A stretch of DNA of 10,433 nt. Origin: Terana coerulea (Eukaryota > Basidiomycota > Agaricomycetes > Polyporales > Phanerochaetaceae). Shown here piece after piece: positions 1 through 10,146 of the stretch. The stretch lies in contig JAKOGH010000010.1 of the NCBI GenBank assembly GCA_024811115.1, forward strand, positions 1 through 10,433, read 5' to 3'. Below the pieces are notes generated by a model. The model had not been told where the DNA came from. It saw nothing but the letters and a program-made list of their open reading frames with translations, and did no database searches. Both the position numbers and the translations under genes were made by a program. The stretch's first letter is position 1; each line of letters starts with the position of its first letter.

Positions 1-2460
1 ATGTCTGAGCGGTCGAAAGGATATTTGGAGAGCAGCCCAGGGTTCTTCGTTGGCCCCAGGTGCCAGTCTCCGTAGTTGACTATACACGGTCGGATGACAG
101 TCGATCCAAACCTTGTATATACCCAGGTGCACACACGCAACACACACGCGTCCACCAAGGCAACGTACGGGAAGCGCAAGAAAATATATTCTTGCAGGCC
201 GGACACCAGGCTCTCGTAAGCGATGCAGTCAAACTCAGTCAGGAGCAAGCCGCGGAACGTCGTTTCCGGAGAATTCGACTATGCTTGCACAGAGTCCAGC
301 TGGTCCGCTCAAGTCATTGTAGTCATCAATATTGTAGGCCGAGCGGGTCGGCCGAATGTGCCATGCGATCGACTCCGTCGTATTCACCTGCTTTCACTCG
401 AGCTCCGGGCTGCAAGCCAATCGAATTGCACAAAAGCGAGATAGCGATCTGCGGAGACATGTCTCGGCAGTCCCCGAGGAGTAGCTTGGGCGATGTGTCC
501 GCCATCAGGACTCTTTTGCATATTCTGAGTCTAAAGCGTACGCTCCCCAAGGATGTGTATGTGAGACCCTGCACAGGGGCTATCGCCCCACAGTGCTGGC
601 CAGAATTCACAGCATTGCGAGCGATTCAAACATGAGGTGCGGCGTCGGTGTCTATATACTCGTCCAAATTGACACTCGCCATGAGAGGAGGGACGGCGGT
701 CCAGACTGGCGTCGGCGGCCTCCGAGCAGCTCATATAGGCTTTTATAGCCTCTTCGCCCGTAAAAGGCACCGTGCGATCGACAGAGACAGGCCTGAGACC
801 TCGGTGAAATACATGTCATCGGGGCGGAAGGCGAACGAAGAGAGCGCTGCCGTCCGTCCGTCCGCTGTCATAACGTCATACCCGCCCGCCCCTGGCAAGG
901 GCCTGGACCGCGACATACCCAACGCCCAACCGAGCCGCTGTGTTTTTTTGGCCGTCGCGTCCTCGAGAATGGGGCCATTGCTTAGGCGGGCCCAGCAGGA
1001 ATTGTGGCGTTCCACGTACGGCATATGTTCTGTGGGTCCATGTGTAGCCAGTAACGCGTTGGAGCCCGCGGGGCTCCCGCGACAACTTGATAGGGCGCGC
1101 ATGGCCCAAAGAGGGCAAAGGCTGAGTAGGAACCTGGGCGTCGGAGCGGCCGTGAAACTCGTTCTGTGGCCCCGACCGCACGCGGATTGATAGGAGGTGA
1201 CGCGCCTACACGGACCGATAGAAAACTCCCTGGCACGCAGCCAATGGATAATGTGAGAACATCAGGCGAAGGCGATGAAATCCAACGCGCGGCGTGCTTC
1301 TAGCAGCACGAAGCAGAAAACAGTCCTGTGGGCAGTCTGGGAATCCCAGGAGGAGGCTCTCATTGGCGGGGCCTTCGTATCTGACAGAACCGGTGCAGCT
1401 AATGTAGGCGACGACGTCATGGCACCCTTGGTACGGATGACTGAACCTTGGAGAAACTGCTATTGGTGAGACGAATCGAACGAGTATGTTATCCTCTCTG
1501 CCGCATGCTACATAAAGGCCAGCAATTTATCAACAGGAAGAAGAACCTAGAACTAAGCGCACCTGCTGACCGAGCGAAGGAGGCATACACATTGTGGGGC
1601 TCCAGGCGTCCCGTGAACGATGTCGTATTCAGGAAGGGAGAATGTACGCCGTCACCTTGGATCATGTTACAACCCTGAATATGTGCTAGAGGCGCAGCAC
1701 TGTATGAGACTTCTGCGGAATATCACAGAAGATCACAGTGCCACATACCTTTTCCGCCTACCTTCTATGAGCTTAGCTGAAGCCCCAAAGCCAGGTTGAG
1801 CCTCACTATTACCGCCATCTCTTCATAGCCGCTGCTAGGCTCTACAAAGCAGAACTGACCGTGGCCGAGAGATAGTCGTCTACAAGCGGCGTTATCGGCA
1901 CCCACGTTCGAGTGACCAGCAGCACGCCCGGCATGCTGGCTCTGCATATATGAATTTCTTAGCCAAGACGCTGAGGAATATATTGCACAGACATTTCGTG
2001 CCCCTGGAACCACGGAAGCGCAGCCTGCATGAAGCGGAGCTAGGCCTAGTAAGGAACTTCGTCCACTAGTGTGCCCATTTGCGGCATAGCTGCAATGAAC
2101 AGAACTTGCGCGGTTTCACATGCCTTTGGCGAATCGGCCGTTAGCGAAGGCCTTGGAAGTAACCAGCAGCAACCAGAACTTGCCGATGCGTCGCCTCGCA
2201 ACCGAGGGACAGAGCGAGGAAAGCTAAGCGCCGCCGGTCTTCCGCTTCGCGTGGCGGTCACGAATGTCACTCCGCCGTGACAAGCTTTGTGGCGGCGATG
2301 ATCAGCCCGAGCGCGCGTCGTGATCAAGTCATGACCTCAGACTCCAGCCTGAGAGGGCATCGCCGCCGTGTGCAGCAGCTGCAGCCGAGGGCAACACTGA
2401 CCAGGCTGGGCTACTCTCTCTGTCTCCTGTACTGTGCACTTCAACGGAACCTTCGGCATC
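1..2460. other. Gene-poor interval, no supported gene
   Basis: I see no gene in this stretch. The open frames on both strands (the longest about 190 codons, 60-635 +, and 180 codons, 648-1190 +) show no recognisable domain, no consistent codon bias and no chain of exons joined by plausible short introns, and several open only from a non-ATG codon. They look like chance frames in moderately GC-rich DNA. There is a perfect 12-bp palindrome at 454-465 and a short repeated ATCACAG around 1720-1738, neither with a clear role. The last few hundred bases probably contain the promoter of the small gene that starts at 2461. Decayed repeats too old to see by eye cannot be excluded. Confidence 0.5.
2411..2430 (+). 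promoter_or_regulatory. Pyrimidine-rich tract before a fungal start
   Basis: A CT-rich run (ctactctctctgtctcctgt) sits 30-50 bases before the ATG at 2461. Such tracts are common near transcription starts of filamentous fungal genes. No TATA box is evident close by. The start codon context has A at -3 (catcATG), which suits translation initiation. The assignment rests on position and composition only. Confidence 0.35.
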
Positions 2461-2904
2461 ATGAACAACCCTAAGAGTGTTGTGAGTTCTGTTCGATTTC
2501 GAGACGGCAACCGCAGACCGCGCTGACGACGGTTCGTTGTTTAGGCTCTCGGCTGGGGTGCTTTGGTGGCGGCGGCGGGCGTGAGCTACTACTTCGCCAA
2601 GGACCAGATCAACGCACGGCGGGAACAGCAGGCCGCCGAGGGGACGCGGCCGACGGAGAAACAGGACTGTGAGTGCTGAGCTGGCTTGAGCTAGCGGTCA
2701 TCGCAGAACGCTGAACGCCGCCTTGCTGCACATATGTGTGTAGGGCGACAGAAGATCGAGCCGAAGCCAGATTTCGGAGCGTCGCATCCCAAGGAGGCTC
2801 TCGAGAACGCGAAGGATAAGACTGGAAATACTGGTCCGACTGTCAAGGCCGCAGGGCGGCACGACGAGGAAGTGCCGGAGATGATTGAACGGAAGAAGAA
2901 ATAG
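2461..2904 (+). CDS. Small single-TM fungal protein, three exons, unknown function
   Basis: Exons 2461-2481, 2545-2668 and 2744-2904 join in phase to a 101-residue protein. Intron 1 (2482-2544, 63 b) has donor GTGAGT and acceptor TTTAG. Intron 2 (2669-2743, 75 b) has donor GTGAGT and acceptor GTGTAG and splits a Trp codon (T|GG). The protein starts MNNPKSV, then has a hydrophobic stretch at about residues 8-24 (ALGWGALVAAAGVSYYFAK) that could be a membrane anchor or targeting helix. A hydrophilic, Lys/Glu-rich tail follows (WRQKIEPKPDFGASHPKE near residues 49-66) and ends in RKKK. Continuity across two canonical introns and the sensible composition make the gene convincing. The GWG...YYFAK layout recalls short uncharacterised fungal proteins (possibly DUF4748), but that is from memory and untested. 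Mitochondrial or ER membrane location is a guess. Each exon is short, so a plain ORF search misses the gene. Confidence 0.8.
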
Positions 2905-3312
2905 GGGGCTTGTCGACTACTGGGGCTTGACGCGACGGGTCATCGAAACTTGACTGGTGAGTCAGCACATTCGTCTCTGCTTCACGCTGCTCCTTATTTA
3001 TCCCATGGTTTCTGGCAGTCAACTACCAGCCGAAGCGCGAATCAACCATCCCGTAATCCCTTCAGCGCACTCGCGTGGAGTATGATATGTTAATTTTAAT
3101 GGAACGAAGAACAGTCATGATATTTTCACTGAATGTCGTACCTTGCGGATAGTCTCCCGAATATCCGGATCTTCCCATCACTTCTGCGTATCTGCTGGTC
3201 ATTCTGGGGCACCTCAACTTCAAAGGAACATATGTTACTGTCAGCTAGTGTCATGCAACCGCTGTCAGTTCGTTCGGCCTACTCAGCGGATCCTGATGAA
3301 ATACTGACGCCA
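2905..3312. other. 3' flank of small gene, no further gene
   Basis: This stretch should hold the 3' UTR of the small gene. It contains GTGAGT (2957) and CTGGCAG (ending 3018), which could bound a 62-base UTR intron, and an AT-rich patch around 3087-3103 (ttaattttaat) that may lie near the polyadenylation region. An open frame at 3133-3372 runs across the boundary of the transposon at 3323, has no recognisable motif, and is judged spurious. Confidence 0.45.
2957..3018 (+). other. Possible 3'-UTR intron of the small gene
   Basis: Fifty-two bases after the stop codon there is CTG|GTGAGT, followed 62 bases later by TTTCTGGCAG|T. The length and both sites match the window's other introns. If spliced, it lies wholly in the 3' UTR. 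It could instead be chance or an alternative terminal exon. Confidence 0.3.
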
Positions 3313-3322
3313 CTACGCCGAA
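3313..3322 (+). repeat. Target-site duplication, left copy
   Basis: CTACGCCGAA abuts the left end of the inverted repeat and recurs in the same orientation immediately outside the right end at 4126-4135. A 10-for-10 direct match at both outer edges of an inverted-repeat pair is the usual mark of transposon insertion. Confidence 0.88.
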
Positions 3323-3342
3323 GGATAAGTCTAATGAGAAAC
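3323..3342 (+). repeat. Left terminal inverted repeat
   Basis: Twenty bases identical to the reverse complement of 4106-4125. The match then weakens, but AAACCCC at 3358-3364 lies at the same distance from the end as in the right terminus. Confidence 0.88.
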
Positions 3343-3364
3343 CCTGTTTACGCGTCCAAACCCC

Positions 3365-3424
3365 GGGTTTAGCGCTTAGTCAGCATAAACCCCGTCGACA
3401 TTTTCACAGTGGGGTTTAGCGCTT
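3365..3424 (+). repeat. Subterminal direct repeats inside the transposon
   Basis: GGGTTTAGCGCTT occurs at 3365-3377 and again at 3412-3424, 47 bases apart, with an inverted ATAAACCCC between them (about 3386-3394). The right end also carries GGGGTTTAT (4085-4093). Repeated subterminal motifs are typical transposase-binding sites; that role is inferred here. Confidence 0.6.
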
Positions 3425-4067
3425 CAGCCATGACCCCAGACACTGATGGGCAAAGGAGTCAAAGACCACGTCGGCCGCAGAAATATTTGCGAGCAAGATA
3501 TGGTGCTAGAGATGTACAGGGTCGACATCAGTAAAGTGTTTTGTACCTTGTTGGTATTTTTAAAGTACATCTATGAACTATCCGAGCTATGAAACTGGTG
3601 TCCAAAACACACGGAGACCTTGTGGCGCTCCGCACACTCCATACATGGTAAGCAGGCGGGATCTTTGATGGGGTGATCTGCATGTGCAACAAAAGCGTTT
3701 GCTTGCTCAATATATTATGGCTCAGTCAGAAAGGAGGCAACAGTATCTTTAGTACTCCAACTATGCCGAGAATACCTTCTAGTTAGCATTAATATGTTTT
3801 TTATCATATATGTCTACTGTAGTAAGGCTCTGATGGCTTGTTGATCCCGGCGGCAGCTGGTACTTGATGCTGTGGCACCGCAAAACCACAACTGTGACAA
3901 GAAATATATATCACAGGATAGAATAGAGTATGTAGAAACTTCAATGCGCTATCTATACTTGCGCGACCTGTCAGAGTATACGACCTAGCGTTTACCGAAA
4001 CATATTCTCAGGCGGCAATTTCCGGGAGCTGTCCGGGGTCTTTGGGGCGCTCATCACTCGAAACCGG

Positions 4068-4080
4068 GTTTCCCATTAGA
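4068..4080 (-). repeat. Inner near-copy of the terminal repeat
   Basis: GTTTCCCATTAGA matches 12 of 13 bases of GTTTCTCATTAGA at 4106-4118 in the right terminal repeat, 38 bases further inside and in the same orientation. It overlaps a small palindrome (GAAACCGGGTTTC, 4060-4072). Confidence 0.55.
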
Positions 4081-4105
4081 AGCAGGGGTTTATACTCCCG
4101 AGGGA

Positions 4106-4125
4106 GTTTCTCATTAGACTTATCC
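4106..4125 (-). repeat. Right terminal inverted repeat
   Basis: Reverse complement of 3323-3342 with no mismatch over 20 bases. It is followed directly by the second copy of the 10-bp target duplication. Confidence 0.88.
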
Positions 4126-4135
4126 CTACGCCGAA
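4126..4135 (+). repeat. Target-site duplication, right copy
   Basis: CTACGCCGAA, identical to 3313-3322 and in direct orientation. The lack of any mismatch suggests a fairly recent insertion. The site is about 370 bp upstream of the zinc-finger start codon, so the element may sit in or near that gene's promoter. Confidence 0.88.
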
Positions 4136-4394
4136 TGTGGAAGTAGACTTGACAGAAAGAGAGCCAAGGGCCTGTTTCCAAGCCCGACGTCCACCGGTTC
4201 GATTGCGCCGCCGGCGGTCGGTTCGAAATCGTTGGAGTTTGATGTCGTCGGATTGCGTTCGTCTGAGCCGAACCTGTTTTGAGACCCAGTACCCCTCCAT
4301 GTTCGACGTTCTCTTTGCCGTCGACGTGTCGACGGATCTCTTCTTGGTTTTCTACCCTCATTCAAGTCTTGGACGAGCTCGTGCACTCGCACAG

Positions 4395-4448
4395 GTGAGA
4401 GCTACCTTGTACCGAAATCAGCTCATCGCTCAACGACATCGCATATAG
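4395..4448 (+). other. Probable 5'-UTR intron of the zinc-finger gene
   Basis: CAG|GTGAGA at 4395 and CATATAG ending at 4448 bound a 54-base intron, the same size as coding introns in this window. A branch-like GCTCAAC lies about 16 bases before the acceptor. After splicing, the upstream open frame meets TAG almost at once, so the intron belongs to the 5' UTR and translation starts at 4508. A longer version ending at GTGCAG (4475) is also possible. Confidence 0.5.
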
Positions 4449-4507
4449 CCACCAAAAGTCTAGCCAGGCGTGCAGGTAGACACGAACAACAACGCGACGC
4501 CGAGACC

Positions 4508-6528
4508 ATGCCCCGTCGCAAGCAAGGAACGGCGCAAAAGTCCCAGCGTATGAGCCTCGACGTTCGCTTCAAGCCTCCGGAAGGCCCAGAGGACATTGAC
4601 GAAGAGGGTTCCCGCCGCATAACGCTGTTCCCGAACGACCGTGTGACAGCGAAATGGCCCGCAATAATCCCCGAGTCGATGCGCTTCGCGTACCGCATCA
4701 TGCCAACGACAGCCCACGGCGCGCGTTATGCTGACCCCTTCCCGGCGACTGGCCCGCTGAAGATGTTCGAGCACAGGTTCCCCGCGTATGAAGAGTATGA
4801 AGATGTTGCCGTGCAACCAGCTGTCGAACCGGACGATGAACAAGAGGACGCGCCTTCCCCTGATGCGGATGACAGCGATTTGGACGAGATGGACATTCGC
4901 CTGGCTTACTTGGAACAACATCAGAAAACTCTCTCCCGCGAACAAGCTGCCTTGGATAATATGTGGACGACTACTACGGCTGGGCTTGATCGCAACCGCT
5001 TGACCTATGAACATGCTCTTCAGCACGAACGTCCTCATTATGGTTCTGGAAGCCTCGTTGGAATGCCTCTTGAGCATGGTTACTCGTCTCGATCTCTGTC
5101 CCCGGAATATGCTCCTTCCCTGTCATACAGCTCGTCTCGTCGTACTAGCCTCTCTACCGACAGCGAATTGGAATACCCTCGCACCCTGTCTCCGTCTTCG
5201 TCTCAAGCTAGCAGTGCCCTATCTTCGGTCGAACTCTACGGGCATTCAGGACCTATGCAAGCTGAGCACCACCTATTGTCGCCTGGTTTCTCGGCTATGT
5301 CCCCACCTCGCAACCACTCTATGTCAAATTACACCGCAATGCCATCTGGACAGCAAAGCCAGTTTGTCTCAGGAGTACCCCTGCCTCAGGATTTCGTGGA
5401 CCCACGTTTTTTGCCTCCTCCGAACTGTCTGGGCTTGTACGATCCTCGCTATCCTCCGCCGCCTCTGCCCCTGTATGGCCCTCAGTTCCACCCCTCGCAC
5501 AGTATGGGCCGACGCCCTTGCACTTCCCGGATCCACATGCGCTGCACCGGCCCTTTCCTGATCCCGGCCATTCTCTCCTGGTTCCAGTGAATCTCGGTAG
5601 CATTCCTCGACCGACGTTTGGTGGGCACTCAAGCCTCGCTGAATATGTGGCTAGCCGTGTGGCGTGTGGACCTGCTCACTGGCGGCCGTACTCTGGCGAC
5701 CATGACGACGAGCACGAGGACGACTCTTCACCCTCGATGGACTACGGCGAACGGCCTGACCATGATTCGGCCGCCGTACCTAGGCTTCCTCCCCTGCCGT
5801 CCTCCAGGCGTAAATTCGACGGGCCATCTGGCTTCGTCTCCGGATCCGCCGCCCTCCCTGGCTTCAAGGTGCCCTCGCTGCTCGAGCAGCCGCTCACCAA
5901 GTACAAGCCCTGGACGTGGACGTCACACTTTGACGCGATCGGGCGCAAGGGCAAGAAGCCCAATAGGCGGGCCAAGCTGTGGGCGAAGCTGAAGGAGTTC
6001 CCGTTCAAGCCACGGCACCAGTGCCCGATGTGTACCCGGAGCTTCGACCGGCGCAATAGCCTGGCCATCCACGTCAAGTGGCATTACAAGGAGAGAGGGG
6101 TGAGTCCCTTGAATGTCGCAGTGTCCGAACGTACTAAAATGCTGAACATTGTCACCAGTACCTGAACCTGATTCTCACGTACCCTTGCAAGGCCTCGGTA
6201 TCAGTGTTTCCCAGGCAGAAGAAGACGAGGAGGCTTCTAGTCCGACAGGCGCATCGTCCAGCCATGTCGCTCGCGCGACGCCTGGGCCCAGCCAGCAGGC
6301 ATTTTCATCGCAGGGTGCCTCGGCGATGGGCCTCGACACCTTGCTCTCTGCCGGCATGTCGCGCCTCCCGGGGCCCATCACCCCGCTTGTCACTCCGCCG
6401 CCCACCCCTGGCGGATCGCGAGTGTCGTCGCTGTACGCGGTCAACCTGCCCCCCGCCCCCCAGGGGGCCGTGCACGCTCCGCCAGCGTCGCGGAGTCGAT
6501 GTGGGACTTGTTTGGTCCGGACGAGTAG
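4508..6528 (+). CDS. C2H2 zinc-finger protein, probable transcription factor (frame interrupted)
   Basis: The start ATG (accATG, A at -3) opens MPRRKQGTAQ. In order: acidic patch (about residues 94-129), short Gln/Glu-rich helix-prone stretch (130-150), Ser/Tyr-rich region (190-245), Pro-rich region (290-345), second acidic patch near 5700-5745, basic block GRKGKKPNRRAK (5941-5976), then one C2H2 finger at 6022-6084 (CPMC, twelve residues, HVKWH). A disordered, Glu/Ser/Thr/Pro-rich tail follows. One finger plus low-complexity arms fits a fungal nuclear DNA-binding regulator; targets are unknown. The frame steps three times: near 5486-5502, at the 6097-6100 donor, and near 6450-6463. The intron after the finger uses GTGAGT at 6100, most simply ending at CCAG 6158. 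With one base restored in each run the protein is about 650 residues, ending ESMWDLFGPDE at 6526-6528. Read literally the last frame ends at 6568. An 86-base intron (5502-5587) could replace the first break. Confidence 0.72.
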
Positions 6529-6568
6529 GAATCTTTTACCGCCCCTGGATCCAAAAGCATACGTTTGA

Positions 6569-7151
6569 CAGATGTGGCCATGCCCTTGCATCTCAAGCCT
6601 CGGACTTTTCCCCTTCCTGCATTTCGCAACAGTCGTGTACTCAAAAGCAGGGCTTCGCTTGGACTCGTAATTTAGGGCTCTCGCTCGCTCGCCTTCACAT
6701 GTCTCCATACCTGTATCGGACCTATTGTATTATAGTCATCATACTCTCGTTAATGTAGCCCCTCACATGTAATACTTCACTCTCCTTTCATGCACCAATC
6801 TCTGTTAGCTTCTTCTGCCATCGGACACTAGACCAGCATCTCATCCTAATCGCATCATCATTTTCATCTCGCAGGAGCCAGTAGCATAGCACAGTAAGAC
6901 TTGTAACACTTGATATATTTGGTTCATTACAGCTTGAGAGTCCATTTATTCCACCCGTACCTAACAATCTAAAATGCAAAGAGTGCAACGACAATAAAAA
7001 GGTATTACATGTGAAGACGCGTGACCGACGACGGCGCCAGATGCGCGTGCAAGGACAAGCAGGCTGAAGAGTCCGTGTCATTCGCAGAAGAATACAAGGG
7101 TCCCGCAGGGAAATCCACACGTGTCCGTTTGTTTGCGAAATTTTGGGTCCT
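6569..7151. other. Convergent intergenic region with two 3' UTRs
   Basis: The zinc-finger gene and GFA1 end toward each other here, so this stretch should carry both 3' UTRs. It is AT-richer than the coding DNA around it, with AATAAA on the plus strand at 6993-6998 and on the minus strand at 6950-6945. The two transcripts could overlap if the plus-strand signal is used. No gene is supported; the open frames entering from either side are weak. Confidence 0.5.
6945..6950 (-). terminator. Candidate polyadenylation signal for GFA1
   Basis: AATAAA on the minus strand about 200 bases after the GFA1 stop codon. Fungal polyadenylation signals are loose, so this is a position-based guess. Confidence 0.35.
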
Positions 7152-9454
<2,303 letters not shown>

Positions 9455-9478
9455 AATGAGTTCGTGAAGGGTGGTGTA

Positions 9479-9531
9479 CTGCAAGAAGAAAAAATCAGAC
9501 GAGTACGTCGTCGGACACGACTTCGACGTAC
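9479..9531 (-). other. Probable 5'-UTR intron of GFA1
   Basis: On the minus strand, GTACGT at 9531 and TTTTTTCTTCTTGCAG ending at 9479 bound a 53-base intron. The acceptor has the strongest pyrimidine tract in the window, and TCTGAT just before it could serve as branch site. The acceptor lies 24 bases before the ATG. Coding sequence cannot extend upstream because GFAT needs Cys at position 2, so the intron is in the leader. The donor choice is less certain than the acceptor. Confidence 0.5.
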
Positions 9532-9655
9532 GAAAGGGTCGGGTGGAGGGCAGCTATCAAAGTGAGCGGTGTCGTAACAACGCGTCCTCGTTTATGAACT
9601 GCTGCTACTGACAAGCGCCCGTCAGAACAGATTGTCATAAGTCACACATGACTTC

Positions 9656-9662
9656 TATATAT
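9656..9662 (-). promoter_or_regulatory. TATA-like box of GFA1
   Basis: An ATATATA run, read as CATATATAGAAG on the minus strand, sits about 200 bases before the GFA1 ATG. Transcription starting some 30 bases downstream would give a leader of about 170 bases that includes the proposed 53-base UTR intron. The call rests on motif and position only. Confidence 0.35.
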
Positions 9663-10146
9663 GGGTAAGCTCTAGAGTGATCCGCTGCTGCAGACGTCAC
9701 TGTGAGCATGTCCAGGGGTTGTCACGCCGTCGTACAGCCTTGTCCGCGTCGAAGTCTGAGAGCCGGCGGTGCTCGTCAATCAGCCAGCATTATTTCGTCG
9801 CTGTGAAGCTGTGGTCAGAATTTCCCCGCACGGGCTGTGCCTGTACGCCGCCCGTGAGTACGCATACCGCAGTACCCGCCAAGCATCGCCAACGTGCATG
9901 AACCGCTTTGACTGGCGCATCACGTAGGATACTGTACTGCTGCTGTCAATGCAATGTCCACACCATGGAGCGTCTCGCCCACGCAAACGCTGTGCTCTGA
10001 TACTGGGCGGCGTTGGGATCTTGCAACAGGCTTTGGGGCACAAGAAGCGTGAAGTTGGCGCTGTGGAAAATTCTATTGCGTAGCAGCTACAAAGCATGTT
10101 CTATGTGTGTGAAAGAGTCGTAAGTCCTTGCGTAAGAAACGGGCAT
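9663..10146. other. Intergenic: GFA1 upstream region
   Basis: No gene is supported between the probable GFA1 promoter and the stop of the right-edge gene. Both neighbours are on the minus strand, so this holds the 3' UTR of the right-edge gene and distal promoter of GFA1. Short open frames at 9677-9901 (+) and 10097-9780 (-) overlap each other, lack motifs and have mixed codon use. Confidence 0.45.

Larger units (their letters stand above)
3323..4125. mobile_element. Non-autonomous TIR DNA transposon (803 bp, MITE-like) with 10-bp TSD
   Basis: The element begins GGATAAGTCTAATGAGAAAC (3323-3342) and ends with its exact reverse complement (4106-4125), flanked by CTACGCCGAA on both sides. Beyond the perfect 20 bp the two ends stay loosely alike to about 47 bp: AAACCCC matches at the same offset without gaps. 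Inside are subterminal repeats: GGGTTTAGCGCTT twice on the left (3365-3377 and 3412-3424) and an inner near-copy of the terminal repeat on the right (GTTTCCCATTAGA at 4068-4080, one mismatch). The core, about 3480-4010, is clearly more AT-rich than the flanking DNA and has no ORF resembling a transposase, so the element would need a transposase from elsewhere. A 10-bp duplication fits Mutator-like elements (roughly 8-11 bp). hAT or KDZ-type elements usually give about 8 bp and fit less well. Family assignment is inference. Confidence 0.85.

Noticed and set aside
454..465. Perfect 12-bp palindrome GAGACATGTCTC
   Set aside because: Isolated, not repeated and not near a gene start; expected by chance at this scale often enough not to call a site.
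60..635. 191-codon plus-strand open frame
   Set aside because: Opens from GTG, has no motif or domain, and codon use unlike the real exons in this window. A chance frame.
648..1190. 180-codon plus-strand open frame, with overlapping minus-strand frames 743-1102 and 876-1181
   Set aside because: Overlapping frames of similar length on both strands, none with recognisable sequence; typical of GC-rich non-coding DNA.
4190..4240. Possible tRNA T-arm (GGTTCGAAATC)
   Set aside because: No matching T-stem, acceptor stem or anticodon arm around it.
4137..4448. 103-codon plus-strand frame just upstream of the zinc-finger ATG, as an extra exon
   Set aside because: Splicing the 54-base intron at 4395 leads to TAG within five codons, so it cannot extend the protein. 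It fits 5' UTR or promoter better.
4460..5077. 205-codon minus-strand frame opposite the zinc-finger gene
   Set aside because: Reverse complement of the GC3-rich coding exon; no motif, while the plus strand has a good start context and domain layout.
5007..5561. 184-codon frame inside the zinc-finger gene
   Set aside because: Out-of-frame reading of the Ser/Pro-rich region; Leu/Cys-rich composition is an artefact of CT-rich codons.
6990..7000. Plus-strand AATAAA as the poly(A) signal of the zinc-finger gene
   Set aside because: Over 420 bases after either possible stop codon, long for a fungal 3' UTR; kept only as a note in the intergenic entry.
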